DNA of 64,000 nucleotides from G965222335 sp965222335 (GTDB taxonomy: Bacteria; Pseudomonadota; Gammaproteobacteria; Pseudomonadales; Halieaceae): contig OZ244944.1 of NCBI GenBank assembly GCA_965222335.1, forward strand, positions 620,001 through 684,000, given 5' to 3'. Position 1 is the stretch's first letter; each line of letters opens with the position of its first letter. The translations under genes were made by a program, and so were the position numbers. This document shows positions 27,423-36,693 of the stretch, piece after piece. The notes beneath the pieces were generated by a model. The model made no database searches. It was not told the DNA's origin and saw only the letters and a list, made by a program, of their open reading frames with translations.

Positions 27423-29342
27423 ATGAAGCTTCCCCGACTGTACAACCTTGCTATTCTGCCCGTATTGGCGACCCAGGCCGCGTTGGCATCTGAAGTCATC
27501 CCCGACGAAAGAAGCCTGGTCACCAATGAGCGAGGCGTTGTGGAGGGCATCGGCCAGTCGGATTTCTCACCCTACGCCGGCCGCGACTTCCCGACCCAGG
27601 TGTACTGGGGCGACACCCACCTGCACACCGCGGTGTCAGTAGACGCCGGCACCATGAACCGGGTGGGCCAGGAGGATGCCTTCCGCTTCGCCCGGGGTGA
27701 GGAGATCACCACGACCCACGGCCTGCGCGCCAGGTTATCGCGACCGCTGGACTTCCTGGTCCTGGCCGACCATGCCGAGATGTACGGCCTGATGCCGCAG
27801 CTGCTGAATGACGACCCGGCCATCCTGGCAACCGAGATGGGCAAGAAGTGGCACGCCGGTCTGAACACGGGTGATGGCGACACCATATTTGCCACCGCGA
27901 TGGAGATCGTCGCCTCGCTGTCGGGGAAGGAACCGCCGATCGACAACCCGGAGGCCATACGCAAGGCCTGGGATGCCTACACCCACCTGGCGGACAAATA
28001 CAATGAGCCCGGCCAGTTCACCGCACTGATCGGTTACGAGTGGACCGCCATCGGCGGCAACAATCTGCACCGTAACGTGGTCTTTCGCGGCGACGGGGAA
28101 CTGGCCCGGCAGACACTGCCCTTTTCCCAGTTTGACAGCCAGAACCCCGAGGACCTGTGGCGCGAACTGGACGCATTTTCCAGGGAGACCGGTGCGCAGG
28201 TGCTCGCGATCCCACACAACGGCAACCTGAGCAATGGCCGCATGTTTACCGTCTCCAACTTCGACGGCAGCCCGCTGAGCAAGGAAATGGCCGCGCTCAG
28301 GGCGAGGATGGAACCCCTGGTCGAGGTCACCCAAATCAAGGGTGACGGCGAAGCCCACCCCTTCCTGTCTCCGGATGACGAGTTTGCGGACTTCGACACC
28401 TGGGATGTCGCCAATCTCAATGGCACCGAGCTGAAAGAAAAGGACATGCTGCAGTACGAGTATGCCAGGGCTGCCCTGAAGACCGGCCTCCAGCTGGAGG
28501 AGGAGCTAGGCGTCAACCCCTACCAGTTCGGGATGATCGGCAGCACCGACTCCCACACCTCGATGGCCACGGCGCAGGAAGACAACTTCTTCGGCAAGCA
28601 TTCCGGCGTGGAGCCAGAAGCGAACCGCTGGAAGCACGTGGTGATCAGCGCCGAGCTGGACCCGGACCTTGCGATCATCGGCTGGCAGCAGGCGGCAGCC
28701 GGCTACGCCGGCGTCTGGGCCACCGGGAATACCCGGGAAGCCATCTTCGACGCCATGCGACGCAAGGAAGTCTACGCCACCACCGGCTCGCGCATGACCG
28801 TGCGCCTCTTTGGCGGCTGGCACTTCCAGGAGGGTGACCTGCAAAACCGCACCCCCGCCTACACCGGCTACGAAAAGGGTGTGCCCATGGGAGGCGACCT
28901 CGGCAGCGCGGAATCCAGCGCGCCTTCCTTCCTGGTAGCGGCAGCCAAGGACCCCTACAGCGGCAACCTGGACCGGATCCAGATTGTGAAAGGCTGGATG
29001 GACGAGAGTGGCAAGACCCACGAGAAAGTGTACGACGTGGCCTGGTCCGATGCCCGCCAGCCCGGCGAGGACGGCAAGCTGCCCCCGGTGGGCAATACCG
29101 TGAATGTCGCGGAAGCCACCTGGGCCAACAGCATCGGCGCACCGGAGCTAGGTACGGTGTGGCAGGACCCGGACTTCGACAAGAACCAGCCGGCCTTCTA
29201 CTACGCCCGCGTGATCGAGATCCCGACGCCGCGCTGGACCGCCTATGAGGCCAAGCGCTTCGGTGTCACCATGGATGACAAGGTGCCCATGACCGTGCAG
29301 GAACGCGCCTACACGTCTCCTATCTGGTACATGCCCGAGTAA
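27423..29342 (+). CDS. DUF3604 family exported protein
   Basis: The 639-residue protein starts with a signal peptide (about 1-22, ending ALASE). It carries the DUF3604 pattern: YWGDTHLHTAVSVDAGT (metal-type His near 62-70), LDFLVLADHAEMYG, QVLAIPHNGNLSNG, MIGSTDSHTSMAT and a C-terminal domain. The THLHT, DHAE, PHNGN and DSHT motifs resemble PHP/amidohydrolase-type metal sites, so it is probably a periplasmic metallohydrolase; the substrate of DUF3604 proteins is not established to my knowledge. Family proteins are common next to quinoproteins and TonB receptors in marine bacteria. The start was chosen because it begins the signal peptide. Confidence 0.85.
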   Translation: MKLPRLYNLAILPVLATQAALASEVIPDERSLVTNERGVVEGIGQSDFSPYAGRDFPTQVYWGDTHLHTAVSVDAGTMNRVGQEDAFRFARGEEITTTHGLRARLSRPLDFLVLADHAEMYGLMPQLLNDDPAILATEMGKKWHAGLNTGDGDTIFATAMEIVASLSGKEPPIDNPEAIRKAWDAYTHLADKYNEPGQFTALIGYEWTAIGGNNLHRNVVFRGDGELARQTLPFSQFDSQNPEDLWRELDAFSRETGAQVLAIPHNGNLSNGRMFTVSNFDGSPLSKEMAALRARMEPLVEVTQIKGDGEAHPFLSPDDEFADFDTWDVANLNGTELKEKDMLQYEYARAALKTGLQLEEELGVNPYQFGMIGSTDSHTSMATAQEDNFFGKHSGVEPEANRWKHVVISAELDPDLAIIGWQQAAAGYAGVWATGNTREAIFDAMRRKEVYATTGSRMTVRLFGGWHFQEGDLQNRTPAYTGYEKGVPMGGDLGSAESSAPSFLVAAAKDPYSGNLDRIQIVKGWMDESGKTHEKVYDVAWSDARQPGEDGKLPPVGNTVNVAEATWANSIGAPELGTVWQDPDFDKNQPAFYYARVIEIPTPRWTAYEAKRFGVTMDDKVPMTVQERAYTSPIWYMPE

Positions 29343-29354
29343 TTACAAGCGCCT

Positions 29355-29441
29355 TCAGCGGACACAGGCACCTGCCAGAAACTGCTCGACCGTGTCTATC
29401 AGCGCCATTGCCAACGCCAGTGTCATCAGTGTTCGCAACAT
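29355..29441 (-). CDS. Possible 28-residue small membrane peptide
   Basis: An ATG at 29441 follows a perfect GGAGG with five bases of spacing and opens a frame for 28 residues with a hydrophobic run (LMTLALAMALIDTV) and a final ACVR. The placement between two plus-strand genes and the excellent ribosome site suggest a real small protein, perhaps a single-pass membrane peptide. It could be a chance frame; no homologue is recognised. Confidence 0.35.
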   Translation of the reverse strand: MLRTLMTLALAMALIDTVEQFLAGACVR

Positions 29442-29534
29442 AGTGTCCTCCGCCTGGTAGTGGCGCCTCGCTCAAGTCAGTGCGGTCCAGACCTGTGCTA
29501 GGCTGTGGCCACACCACTTCGGGAGGTTCCACTT

Positions 29535-29924
29535 ATGCTCGGTAAGTTTGTGCTCTGGGTATCCGCCATCACGTTTACTGCCTACGGCCTGGTCTGCTTC
29601 TTCGATCCCGCCGTGCCCGCCGGTTTTGCCGGCCTGGAGATGACCAACGGCAACGCCTTCGCCGAAATCGGGGCCATGTACGGCGGCCTGCAGACCGGCG
29701 TGGGCCTGTTCTGCCTGCTGGCGGCGCTACAGCCATCCTACTACCGTTCCGGCCTGATGGTGCTGGCCCTGGGTATCGGCCTGCTCGCGGCGGGCCGACT
29801 GTATTCTACCCTTCTGGGCGGCTCACCTGTGACCGCGTATACCTGGGGCGCCCTGGTCTATGAATTCGTCACCGCCGGCCTCGCCATCGTTGCCCTGCGA
29901 CTGCGGCGACAGCCAGCCGCCTGA
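29535..29924 (+). CDS. Small four-helix membrane protein (DUF4345-like)
   Basis: The 129-residue protein consists of four hydrophobic segments (about 5-25, 45-65, 70-92, 100-122) with a short PAVPAGFAGLE loop after the first, a pattern seen in DUF4345 proteins. The family has no settled function. The ATG at 29535 has GGGAGG eight bases upstream and is preferred to an earlier in-frame start. The gene stands alone between the DUF3604 gene and a convergent lipoprotein gene. Confidence 0.75.
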   Translation: MLGKFVLWVSAITFTAYGLVCFFDPAVPAGFAGLEMTNGNAFAEIGAMYGGLQTGVGLFCLLAALQPSYYRSGLMVLALGIGLLAAGRLYSTLLGGSPVTAYTWGALVYEFVTAGLAIVALRLRRQPAA

Positions 29925-29943
29925 GGACAGGCCCGGCATTGGG

Positions 29944-32684
29944 TTAACCCGACTCATCGGCGTTAAGCACGCCGTCGCGATCACGATCCAGGGCCACCCG
30001 CTCACCGCTGCCCGGCGGCACACAGGTAAAGGTTAATGCCTGACCCGGCTCCCGGGCGAGTTCCGTGAGCTGCGACAAGTCGAGTTCCGGATCCTGGGTT
30101 CTGTCCGTGCGATAGCGGCCATTGGCGAGTCTCAGGGCGCCACGGGCCTCGCCGTCGATACGCCCGTGCACCACCAGGTCACAGCCCGGCTGCGGACTCG
30201 CAGCGGCCTGATCGATCAACAGTTGCAGCCGGTCCCGATCGGCGGCGTCGCCGTCGCTGTCCAGGGTAACCTGCTGGCCCACCGCCGGCGCCAGGTTGCC
30301 CGGGAAGGCGAAGACAAAGTCCACCACCTGCTCCCGCTGGGCATCCGAGTCAAAGCCGAAAACGCTACTGGCGAGGAAGTTGCTGACGGTATCGATGCCA
30401 CCGTCGTGCAGCAGGCCGAAACCCCGCACCTGCTCGCCCATAAACCGGACCTGCTGTCCCGGGCGCGGAATACTCGCCCCGAACATGCCGACCTTGGTAT
30501 AGACGTTTCTCAGGTGCACCACCTTGAAATCCTCTGTGATGCCGGGCCCCTCGTTGGTCATCAAGCCCGCCGTGCCAAAGTGATTCTGTGCCAGATCCAG
30601 CACATGACAGTGGTCGCAGGTGAGCACGCCCCGGTGGTGGGCTCCTCCAGGTAGACCCGTCGCCCCTCTGCCTGGTCCGGGGTGAGGGAATTATCCAGGT
30701 TGCGGATCGCGTTGGGTGGCGGCTGGATCGCCAGGGCGAAGTCGGTGAAGTCCTGCAGTTCTGCCTGTGTCAGCGGCGTCGTCCGCCCGACCAGTTCGAC
30801 GAAAGCGGGATTGAATTCCTTGAAGGCGGCCGCCTCCAGGCTCTCGCGCTCGCCGCGCACCAGCGTGCGGTTCTGGCCACTGCGATCGCCGCGCCAGTGC
30901 ATGGGCCCGCTGTCGGCGATACCGCGCAGGGTCTGGGTCGTCATCGGCCCCTTCATGGGGTGGAACACGCCCTGGGTCGGGCTGCGCAGGGGCACGAATT
31001 CATTCGGGTTGTCGACCACATTGCCATCCGGGTTGCCCAAATCCCAGGCCAAGCCGTCGTCATCGCCGAAGATATGGCAGCTGCCGCAGCTCCCGGTGCC
31101 GTTGGCGGAGGTGTATTCGGCGTCGTACAGCAATCGCCGGCCCCGCTGGATAACCGCCGGCTCGGGATTGTGCAGTTCCACGCTCTGCAACAGGGCATCG
31201 CCTTGCAGATCGAAAACGGAAATCGTATTGGCGTAGCGCGAGAACACAAACAGCTGGCGCTCGTCGGGCGACAGCGCAAGGCCCGAGGGCCCGCCGCCGG
31301 GCACGCGCAGGTGATCGGTGGCCGCCGGGTCGTAGCGCCCGGCTTCAAGATCAGCGGTGGCGATACGCGCTACCCGGTTGGAGCCAAAGGCCACGACATA
31401 CAGGGTCGAGCCGTCCGCCGTCACCACCATCTCCTGGGGCTGGGCCAGGCTCTGCTCGCTGACTGCGGGGGACGGCGCCACGCCCTCCTCCAACGAGAAA
31501 TCGACGTGCGGATTCAGGTGCACGGCGCGCGACGCGTCGCCGCGCACCACGGTGATCCGGTTCTCGGCGATATGCCCGCGCACGGTGGTGGCGGACTCAC
31601 CCGGCCCTTCGAAGCGGACCCGGTTGCGGGCATCGGTATTGCTGACGTAGACCGCACCGGAGACGGGGTTGACCGCCAGGTTGAACAGCGTGGTACCCAG
31701 GCCACTGTGGGTATCGACAACGGCCGGGGTCTCTGCCAGCGCGTCGATGGTAAACAGGTCGTGATCCGGCAGGTCGAACAGGACCCGGCTGGACCAGTCG
31801 CGGCCGTTCTCGTCCACCCAGCGCTCGCCGTCGAAACCGACAATCAGGCCGGTCGCCGGGGCCGACGCACCCTCATGATTTGCGAATGGCGCCGGCTTGC
31901 CCTCGGCGACCGCCGACTCATTCAGGATCGTGGTAGTCTGGTTGCCGGAGAGGAAGGCCGCGGCGTAGACGCGGGCGCCGTCACTGCTGACTGCCAGTGC
32001 CCGGGGCACGTCGGAGAACAGGGTTACGATGTCGACACGGCTGCGAGACTCCACGTCAAAGACCCAGACATCGGCACGCCCGATGCCGGGCGCCTTCAGA
32101 TCCTGGGGGCTGAAATCCGGGTGGTTCTGGCCGCGCCGGGCCGCACTGATAAAGGCCCGCCCCCGGTCCGCCCCGGCGAACACGATATCCCGCGGCGCAT
32201 CCCCCACCTGCAGGGTGGCAACCACCCGTGGGCCGGGGCTGTCCAGGCGCACCACGCTGACACTGTCGGAGAGGTGGTTGACCACCCAGACCTCGGCATC
32301 GCTGTGGGCGGCCACGGCCACGGGCTCCAGCCCGACGGGCACGCTGGCCTCGGCGATCAGCTGGCCACCCTGCACACGGAACACCTCGAGGCGCTGGTCG
32401 GGAGTGTTGACCGCGAACAGCCGGTCGCCCGCCGGCGAAAGGGCAAGGGGCCGCACGTGGCCGCTTTCGAACAGGGTGTAATCGCCGGTGCCGGTGGGCG
32501 CGGGTTCCGGCGCGGGTGGCTCCGCCGGTGGATCGGGATCCGGGGGGGGATCGGGATCCGGGGGTGGAGCGGGTGCCGGGTCGGGCTGCGGTGGTGCCGT
32601 GGAACTGCCGCCACCGGACCCGCCGCAGGCGCTGACCAGGGCAAGGAGCGCAACCAGAAGCGTAGCGGAGAGGTATCGCTGCAT
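29944..32684 (-). pseudogene. Lipoprotein with beta-propeller and di-haem peroxidase-like domain, frameshifted
   Basis: The intact part (32684 to about 30632) encodes a lipoprotein signal with lipobox LVSAC, a Pro/Asp-rich linker, YVTN-type propeller repeats (for example LALSPAGDRLFAVNTPDQRLEV) and a first haem motif, CGSCH. The frame then shifts at a run of four C on the plus strand (30629-30632). One more base would join it to the downstream frame, which carries the second haem motif CDHCH and a MauG/cytochrome-c-peroxidase-like end. The break lies just before that motif. The rest of both frames is well preserved, so either a sequencing slip or a recent mutation is possible. As read, the product lacks the second haem. 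Confidence 0.8.
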
Positions 32685-32692
32685 GCGCAGAC

Positions 32693-33760
32693 TCAGTCGA
32701 CCGGGACGATCCAGCCGAAGGGATCCTCCCGCTCGCCGTACTGCAGGGCCATCAACTCGTGAAACAGGCGGCGCGCCACAGGTCCGGTCTCGCCGCCATT
32801 AATGCTGAACTCCCTGTCGTGCATCGCCATCCGGCCCACCGGCGACACCACCGCGGCAGTGCCGCAGCCGAAGACCTCGGTGATCCGGCCGCTGTCGATG
32901 TCCGCCAGCACCTCGTGAATATCCAGGCGCGCCTCCTCCACCTCATAGCCCAGGGTGGGTGCCAGCTTGAGCAGGGAGTCGCGGGTGATACCGGGCAGGA
33001 TAGAGCCACTGAGCACCGGGGTCCGGATCAGGTTGCCCTCGTAGACGAAGCAGATGTTCATGGCACCCACCTCCTCCACAAAGCGTCCTTCGACCGCATC
33101 CAGCCACAACACCTGGGTGTAACCCTTCTTCGCCACTTCCTCGCTGACAAACAGGCTCGCGGCGTAATTGCCGCCGGTCTTGGCCTCGCCCACACCGCCC
33201 TTCACCGCCCGGCGCATATTGTCCGAGACGTACACGGACACCGGGTTGAAACCCTCCGGGTAATAGGGGCCAGCGGGGCCGGTGATCACAAAGTGCAGAT
33301 AATTGGCCGCCGCCCCCAGACCCAGCTTGGGGCTGGTGGCGATCATCGCCGGGCGGATATACAGGGACGCTTCCTCGTCGCCCGGCACCCAGGCGCGGTC
33401 GAGGCTGACCAGGGCCTTGATCGCCTCCACGTGCGCCTCTGCATCCACCTCCGGCATCACCATGCGGCGGGCGGAACGGTTAAAGCGCGCCGCGTTGGCA
33501 TCCGGGCGAAAAAGGTTGATCCCGCCATCCTGGCGCCGGTAAGCCTTCAGGCCCTCGAAAATCTCCTGGCTATAGTGCAGCACCGCGGCCGCAGGGTGCA
33601 GGGAAAAGTTCTCGAACGGACGAATTTCCGCATCGTGCCAGCCCTGGCCGGTGTCGTAGACCTGGGTGAACATATGGTCGGCAAACCCGGCGCCAAAGGA
33701 GTAGGTCTTGGGGCAGCGCCCGCGTTCTGCCTCGGGCAGCGCCCTGATCTTGATGGTCAT
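32693..33760 (-). CDS. ilvE: Branched-chain-amino-acid aminotransferase
   Basis: The 355-residue fold-type IV PLP enzyme resembles the longer, eukaryote-type BCATs. It has HYSQEIFEGLKAYR, the GPAGPYY segment, the Lys in EAKTGGNYAAS that should hold PLP, and the Gly-rich EVFGCGTAAVVSPV phosphate loop. It transfers the amino group of Val, Leu or Ile to 2-oxoglutarate in the cytoplasm. The stop is eight bases before the lipoprotein gene, so the two may share a transcript although their functions look unrelated. AGGA lies rather far (about 12 bases) from the ATG. Confidence 0.93.
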   Translation of the reverse strand: MTIKIRALPEAERGRCPKTYSFGAGFADHMFTQVYDTGQGWHDAEIRPFENFSLHPAAAVLHYSQEIFEGLKAYRRQDGGINLFRPDANAARFNRSARRMVMPEVDAEAHVEAIKALVSLDRAWVPGDEEASLYIRPAMIATSPKLGLGAAANYLHFVITGPAGPYYPEGFNPVSVYVSDNMRRAVKGGVGEAKTGGNYAASLFVSEEVAKKGYTQVLWLDAVEGRFVEEVGAMNICFVYEGNLIRTPVLSGSILPGITRDSLLKLAPTLGYEVEEARLDIHEVLADIDSGRITEVFGCGTAAVVSPVGRMAMHDREFSINGGETGPVARRLFHELMALQYGEREDPFGWIVPVD

Positions 33761-33998
33761 GAGTGATGCTGTTTCCTGCGGTTCCGGCGGCCGGCCCTCA
33801 CCGCGCCGCCGTTAATTATCTGGCCCTGAAATGTACTGTGCATTGTAACCAGATTCCAGCGGATTTTGCCGTACAGCGCGAGCGGGCACATACGGAGGGC
33901 ACAGGGGCAGGATTACCGGTGAGCGTGCACCTAACGCCAGCCAGATCTAAGGGTGTGTGCTCGCGTGACAAGTCGAATGTCATCGTACAGACGTAAGG

Positions 33999-34604
33999 CT
34001 AGAGCGCTACGGAAAAACGAACGTCCGACAAACTAATCGATCCAGCGCCAGCATCGTCATTGTCTTTGGGATAGAGCTCAATATCCTGAACGCTCCCCTT
34101 CGCCGTGCCACCCTCATAACTGTCGAAGGTGAGCTCTGCGTAACCTGCGTATTTCACGCCAGCGGGGCTGACATATTCGATCATGGGCTTGGGAGCGCGC
34201 GCGAACTCCATGGGACTGTCGCTGTTCTTGATTGCCTCTTGAAGACCGAGCGACATGGTGACGGGCAATTCCGCGGACTTGATGTTGAAGTTCATGACAA
34301 GGACGGAAAATGACTCCGTCGCGCCGGGCCCGGCTTTTCCGAGCACCATCGTGGCCGAGGACATCGCCAGATTCTTCTCTGCGGGCATATGCGAGAACAC
34401 CTTCTCCTGCCCGTCTACCGTCAGCGTTATCGAGCCCGCTGCGGCTGTCTCCGCCCCGGTCGTTTTCCGGTCATTTTCCGGGGCATTGACCGTTGCCGAA
34501 GGCGCAGTCTCTTGCGCACGCCCGGTTTCACTACCCGGCGCGGTATCCCCGCAGCCCAGAATCAGGGCCATGCCCGCGACGATACACAGATCCTTAAAAC
34601 GCAT
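33999..34604 (-). CDS. Predicted lipoprotein of unknown function
   Basis: The 201-residue protein begins with a lipoprotein signal (MALILGCGD, lipobox LILGC near residue 17). A 40-residue linker rich in Ala, Thr and Glu follows, then a beta-rich domain with ITLTVDGQEKVF, SFSVLVMNFNIK and YAGYAELTFDSYEGG that ends in SLSDVRFSVAL. It is probably on the periplasmic side of the outer membrane. I recognise no family. The ATG at 34604 has GGGAG seven bases upstream and starts the signal; longer in-frame starts are less likely. It is divergent from a membrane protein gene. Confidence 0.65.
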   Translation of the reverse strand: MRFKDLCIVAGMALILGCGDTAPGSETGRAQETAPSATVNAPENDRKTTGAETAAAGSITLTVDGQEKVFSHMPAEKNLAMSSATMVLGKAGPGATESFSVLVMNFNIKSAELPVTMSLGLQEAIKNSDSPMEFARAPKPMIEYVSPAGVKYAGYAELTFDSYEGGTAKGSVQDIELYPKDNDDAGAGSISLSDVRFSVAL

Positions 34605-34732
34605 ACCTATACTCCCATTATTGGCAGATGGAAAACAACGTATCATGTTTAGCCTGACGGGGTCCTCCGTGTTTCGACAGCGCAGACTCGGAATCCTATA
34701 CTGGCAGTGAGCAATTTCTTCAACTGACGTCA

Positions 34733-34747
34733 CTATACCGAGTATAG
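34733..34747. promoter_or_regulatory. CTATAC-3-GTATAG palindrome before the orphan membrane gene
   Basis: A perfect inverted repeat (6-base arms, 3-base spacer) lies 12-26 bases before the ATG at 34759, next to the ribosome site GGAG. It is well placed to act as an operator or to affect initiation. No regulator is encoded beside it, so it may be chance. Confidence 0.35.
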
Positions 34748-34758
34748 CCGGAGTGCCT

Positions 34759-35889
34759 ATGTCATCCGATTTCAATATCCATACGGAGCTGCACAGCGCT
34801 GCCGGCGAGTTACCCATTGTCTTAAGCGTCACTCAGGGCCGACTTGGTGGAGAACTGCGACAAGAATTAAGCACGGACTCGGCACGCGAGTTCACAGTCA
34901 CGGCCACTGAGGCTGCACAAACCGGCGGCCCGGGCAGCGGCTGGAAAGAAGACCTCACGGCCTATCGCGGGGTTCGCTGGCGCCGGCAGGACCTGGGTCT
35001 AGAGGGCACCGAAAACCGCGCGAAACACATTCACCTGCTCGAGCTGGTGCATGAGGACCCCGCGCGCACCGTGCCACTCTTCGCGGGTGTGAGCGGGCGG
35101 GCAGATACAGGCGACACCTGGGCGCTGGTGAAAAGCGCCTTCAGCGCCAAAGACGCGAGTGACAGCGAGAAGGCCGAACTCCGGGCAGAAGCAGAGCGGC
35201 TGGGACGGCAGGCCACCGGCGACGACGTGCGCGATGTCTGGGAGGGCTTTGCCGCGCTGCTCGGCTTGCCCGCCATTGATGCAAGAGGTGACGCTGAAAG
35301 CGTACGCGAAGCAGGTGATCTCGATAAGAGCGTCGCCGAACTGGCCAGGGAAGGCAAGGTCGACGCTGGCTGGGATGAAACTCCGCCGCCGCCTGCGCTC
35401 GAAGTTGAAAATTCCGCCGAGCCCGGTGGGGCCGAGACGCTGCAGGTCCGGATCAACGCGGCGAAGTTCCCCAGGGTCGGCATGTATCTTCTGTACGCTG
35501 TGGCCGCGCTCATGGCGATCACTGGTCTCGCAACCGGCCAGTTCGGGCTTGTCATAGTCGCCATTGTGCTCGGCGCCGCGCCGAGACTCATCGTCAAACT
35601 GCAGGTTTCAAACCCGCGCTCGATCACGATGACGCGCACCGCCATTCATTATAAAGACCCAAGCGCGGGCAGGAGGCGCAGCAGTTTCGAGCTGCCCCTG
35701 TCGGAAATAGAGAGCGTGCACGTGGAAACACGCAATGACATCGTGGTGTCAGGGGGCGCTCGAAACTTCCTCGGGAATGAGCTTGTGCTATCAACAGACC
35801 GTTTCGAGCACCGGCTTGGCGAAGGACTCGATGATGACGCACTTGAGTGGCTCAGGCGCTATATCCTGGCGGCGATTGCCAGGGCCTGA
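34759..35889 (+). CDS. Orphan membrane protein of unknown function
   Basis: The 376-residue protein has a long cytoplasmic-looking N-terminal half rich in Glu, Asp and Ala. Two hydrophobic segments follow (about 245-263 and 267-282), then a C-terminal domain with ITMTRTAIHYKD, SSFELPLSEIESVHVETRNDIVVSGG and a final DALEWLRRYILAAIA, reminiscent of PH-like or bPH2-type domains. There is no signal peptide. No family can be named with confidence. The ATG at 34759 has GGAG five bases upstream. It is divergent from the lipoprotein gene at 33999. Confidence 0.6.
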   Translation: MSSDFNIHTELHSAAGELPIVLSVTQGRLGGELRQELSTDSAREFTVTATEAAQTGGPGSGWKEDLTAYRGVRWRRQDLGLEGTENRAKHIHLLELVHEDPARTVPLFAGVSGRADTGDTWALVKSAFSAKDASDSEKAELRAEAERLGRQATGDDVRDVWEGFAALLGLPAIDARGDAESVREAGDLDKSVAELAREGKVDAGWDETPPPPALEVENSAEPGGAETLQVRINAAKFPRVGMYLLYAVAALMAITGLATGQFGLVIVAIVLGAAPRLIVKLQVSNPRSITMTRTAIHYKDPSAGRRRSSFELPLSEIESVHVETRNDIVVSGGARNFLGNELVLSTDRFEHRLGEGLDDDALEWLRRYILAAIARA

Positions 35890-36029
35890 TGGGGCGTAAG
35901 CCCGTTGAATGCGCACCATCCGCGTTACGATGACCTTTGCGGTGACGGGTTAATTAACTCTGCCCCTATCCAACCGGACGTGACGAGCGAGATAAGCAAA
36001 CTTTCGCCATCGTGCCCTCTTTCAATAGA

Positions 36030-36063
36030 CCGATAATATCGGCAATATGGCCGTATATTTCGG
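36030..36063. promoter_or_regulatory. Twin palindromes before the winged-helix regulator
   Basis: CCGATAATATCGG (36030-36042) is a perfect 13-base palindrome, and CCGTATATTTCGG (36051-36063), nine bases on, is a looser copy. Both lie immediately upstream of the ATG at 36075. The placement is typical of operators for autoregulation by the winged-helix protein that follows. The overlap with an alternative GTG start at 36012 is an argument for the later start. Confidence 0.5.
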
Positions 36064-36074
36064 TCGAAATACAG

Positions 36075-36407
36075 ATGATGATTGAAGCCATTGTCGGAAG
36101 TCAGGGAGCGGAGCGCGTGTTGTTGTTTCTTGCTGCACGGGACAGCGGATACCCGCGCGAAATCGCGAGTTACTGGTCCATGGACGTGAGCACGGTACAA
36201 AACCAACTACTGCGCATGGAGCGCGATGGATTGTTGGTAAGCCGCAAAGTGGGCCGTACCCGTGTATTCGAGTTCAACCCGCGTTACGTTTTCAAGGATG
36301 AAGTGAGGGCCCTGTTGAATAAGGCACTCACCCAATTGCCATCCGATGTTCAGGATCAACTGACACTCCAGAGAAGCCGTCCTCGGCGAAGCGGAAAACC
36401 GTTGTGA
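36075..36407 (+). CDS. Small winged helix-turn-helix regulator
   Basis: The product from the ATG at 36075 is 110 residues (an in-frame GTG at 36012 would add 21). A winged-helix domain fills residues 1-80: REIASYWSMDVSTVQNQLLRME as the recognition region, then a wing in GLLVSRKVGRTRVFEFNPRYVF. A Lys/Arg-rich tail follows. It resembles ArsR-like stand-alone DNA-binding proteins that often pair with a second gene. A regulator, or the DNA-binding half of a two-gene module, is the likely role. Twin palindromes sit just before it. Confidence 0.65.
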   Translation: MMIEAIVGSQGAERVLLFLAARDSGYPREIASYWSMDVSTVQNQLLRMERDGLLVSRKVGRTRVFEFNPRYVFKDEVRALLNKALTQLPSDVQDQLTLQRSRPRRSGKPL

Positions 36408-36453
36408 GCGTCCAGCCAGCAAAGTTGGGGCGAGCTGAGACCGACAATGCTGG

Positions 36454-36582
36454 ATGCAGGCACTGGACATCGCAAGCAATCATGAAGTTGTGTGGGATGA
36501 TCTCGAAAAGTGGCACCAAGGCGAAGGCTACGCGGGGCGCTTTAATGATTTTAGAAAGGTGGTGATGTCGAAAAGTTCTTAG
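36454..36582 (+). other. Possible fragment of a partner gene (42 residues)
   Basis: A frame opening at an ATG at 36454 encodes a charged, aromatic-rich 42-residue string (with VVWDDLEKWHQGEGYAGRF near its middle) and ends in TAG. There is no good ribosome site. It looks more like the C-terminal end of a decayed protein than a free-standing gene, and may be the remnant of a partner of the winged-helix gene. This is uncertain. Confidence 0.25.
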
Positions 36583-36693
36583 CTGGGCTAAGCGACACTA
36601 TTGGGTCGCGAACCATTGATCGCTACCGGCATGCCCGATAAAGCGGGGCAGGCCCTCCATGCCTCTCGCGATCTACCGCCCGTCCCTGGGCAT

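Noticed and set aside
33763..33996. 77-codon plus-strand frame between ilvE and the orphan lipoprotein gene
   Set aside because: No ribosome site, no structure and no hydrophobic or domain pattern; I see nothing else in this 238-base gap.
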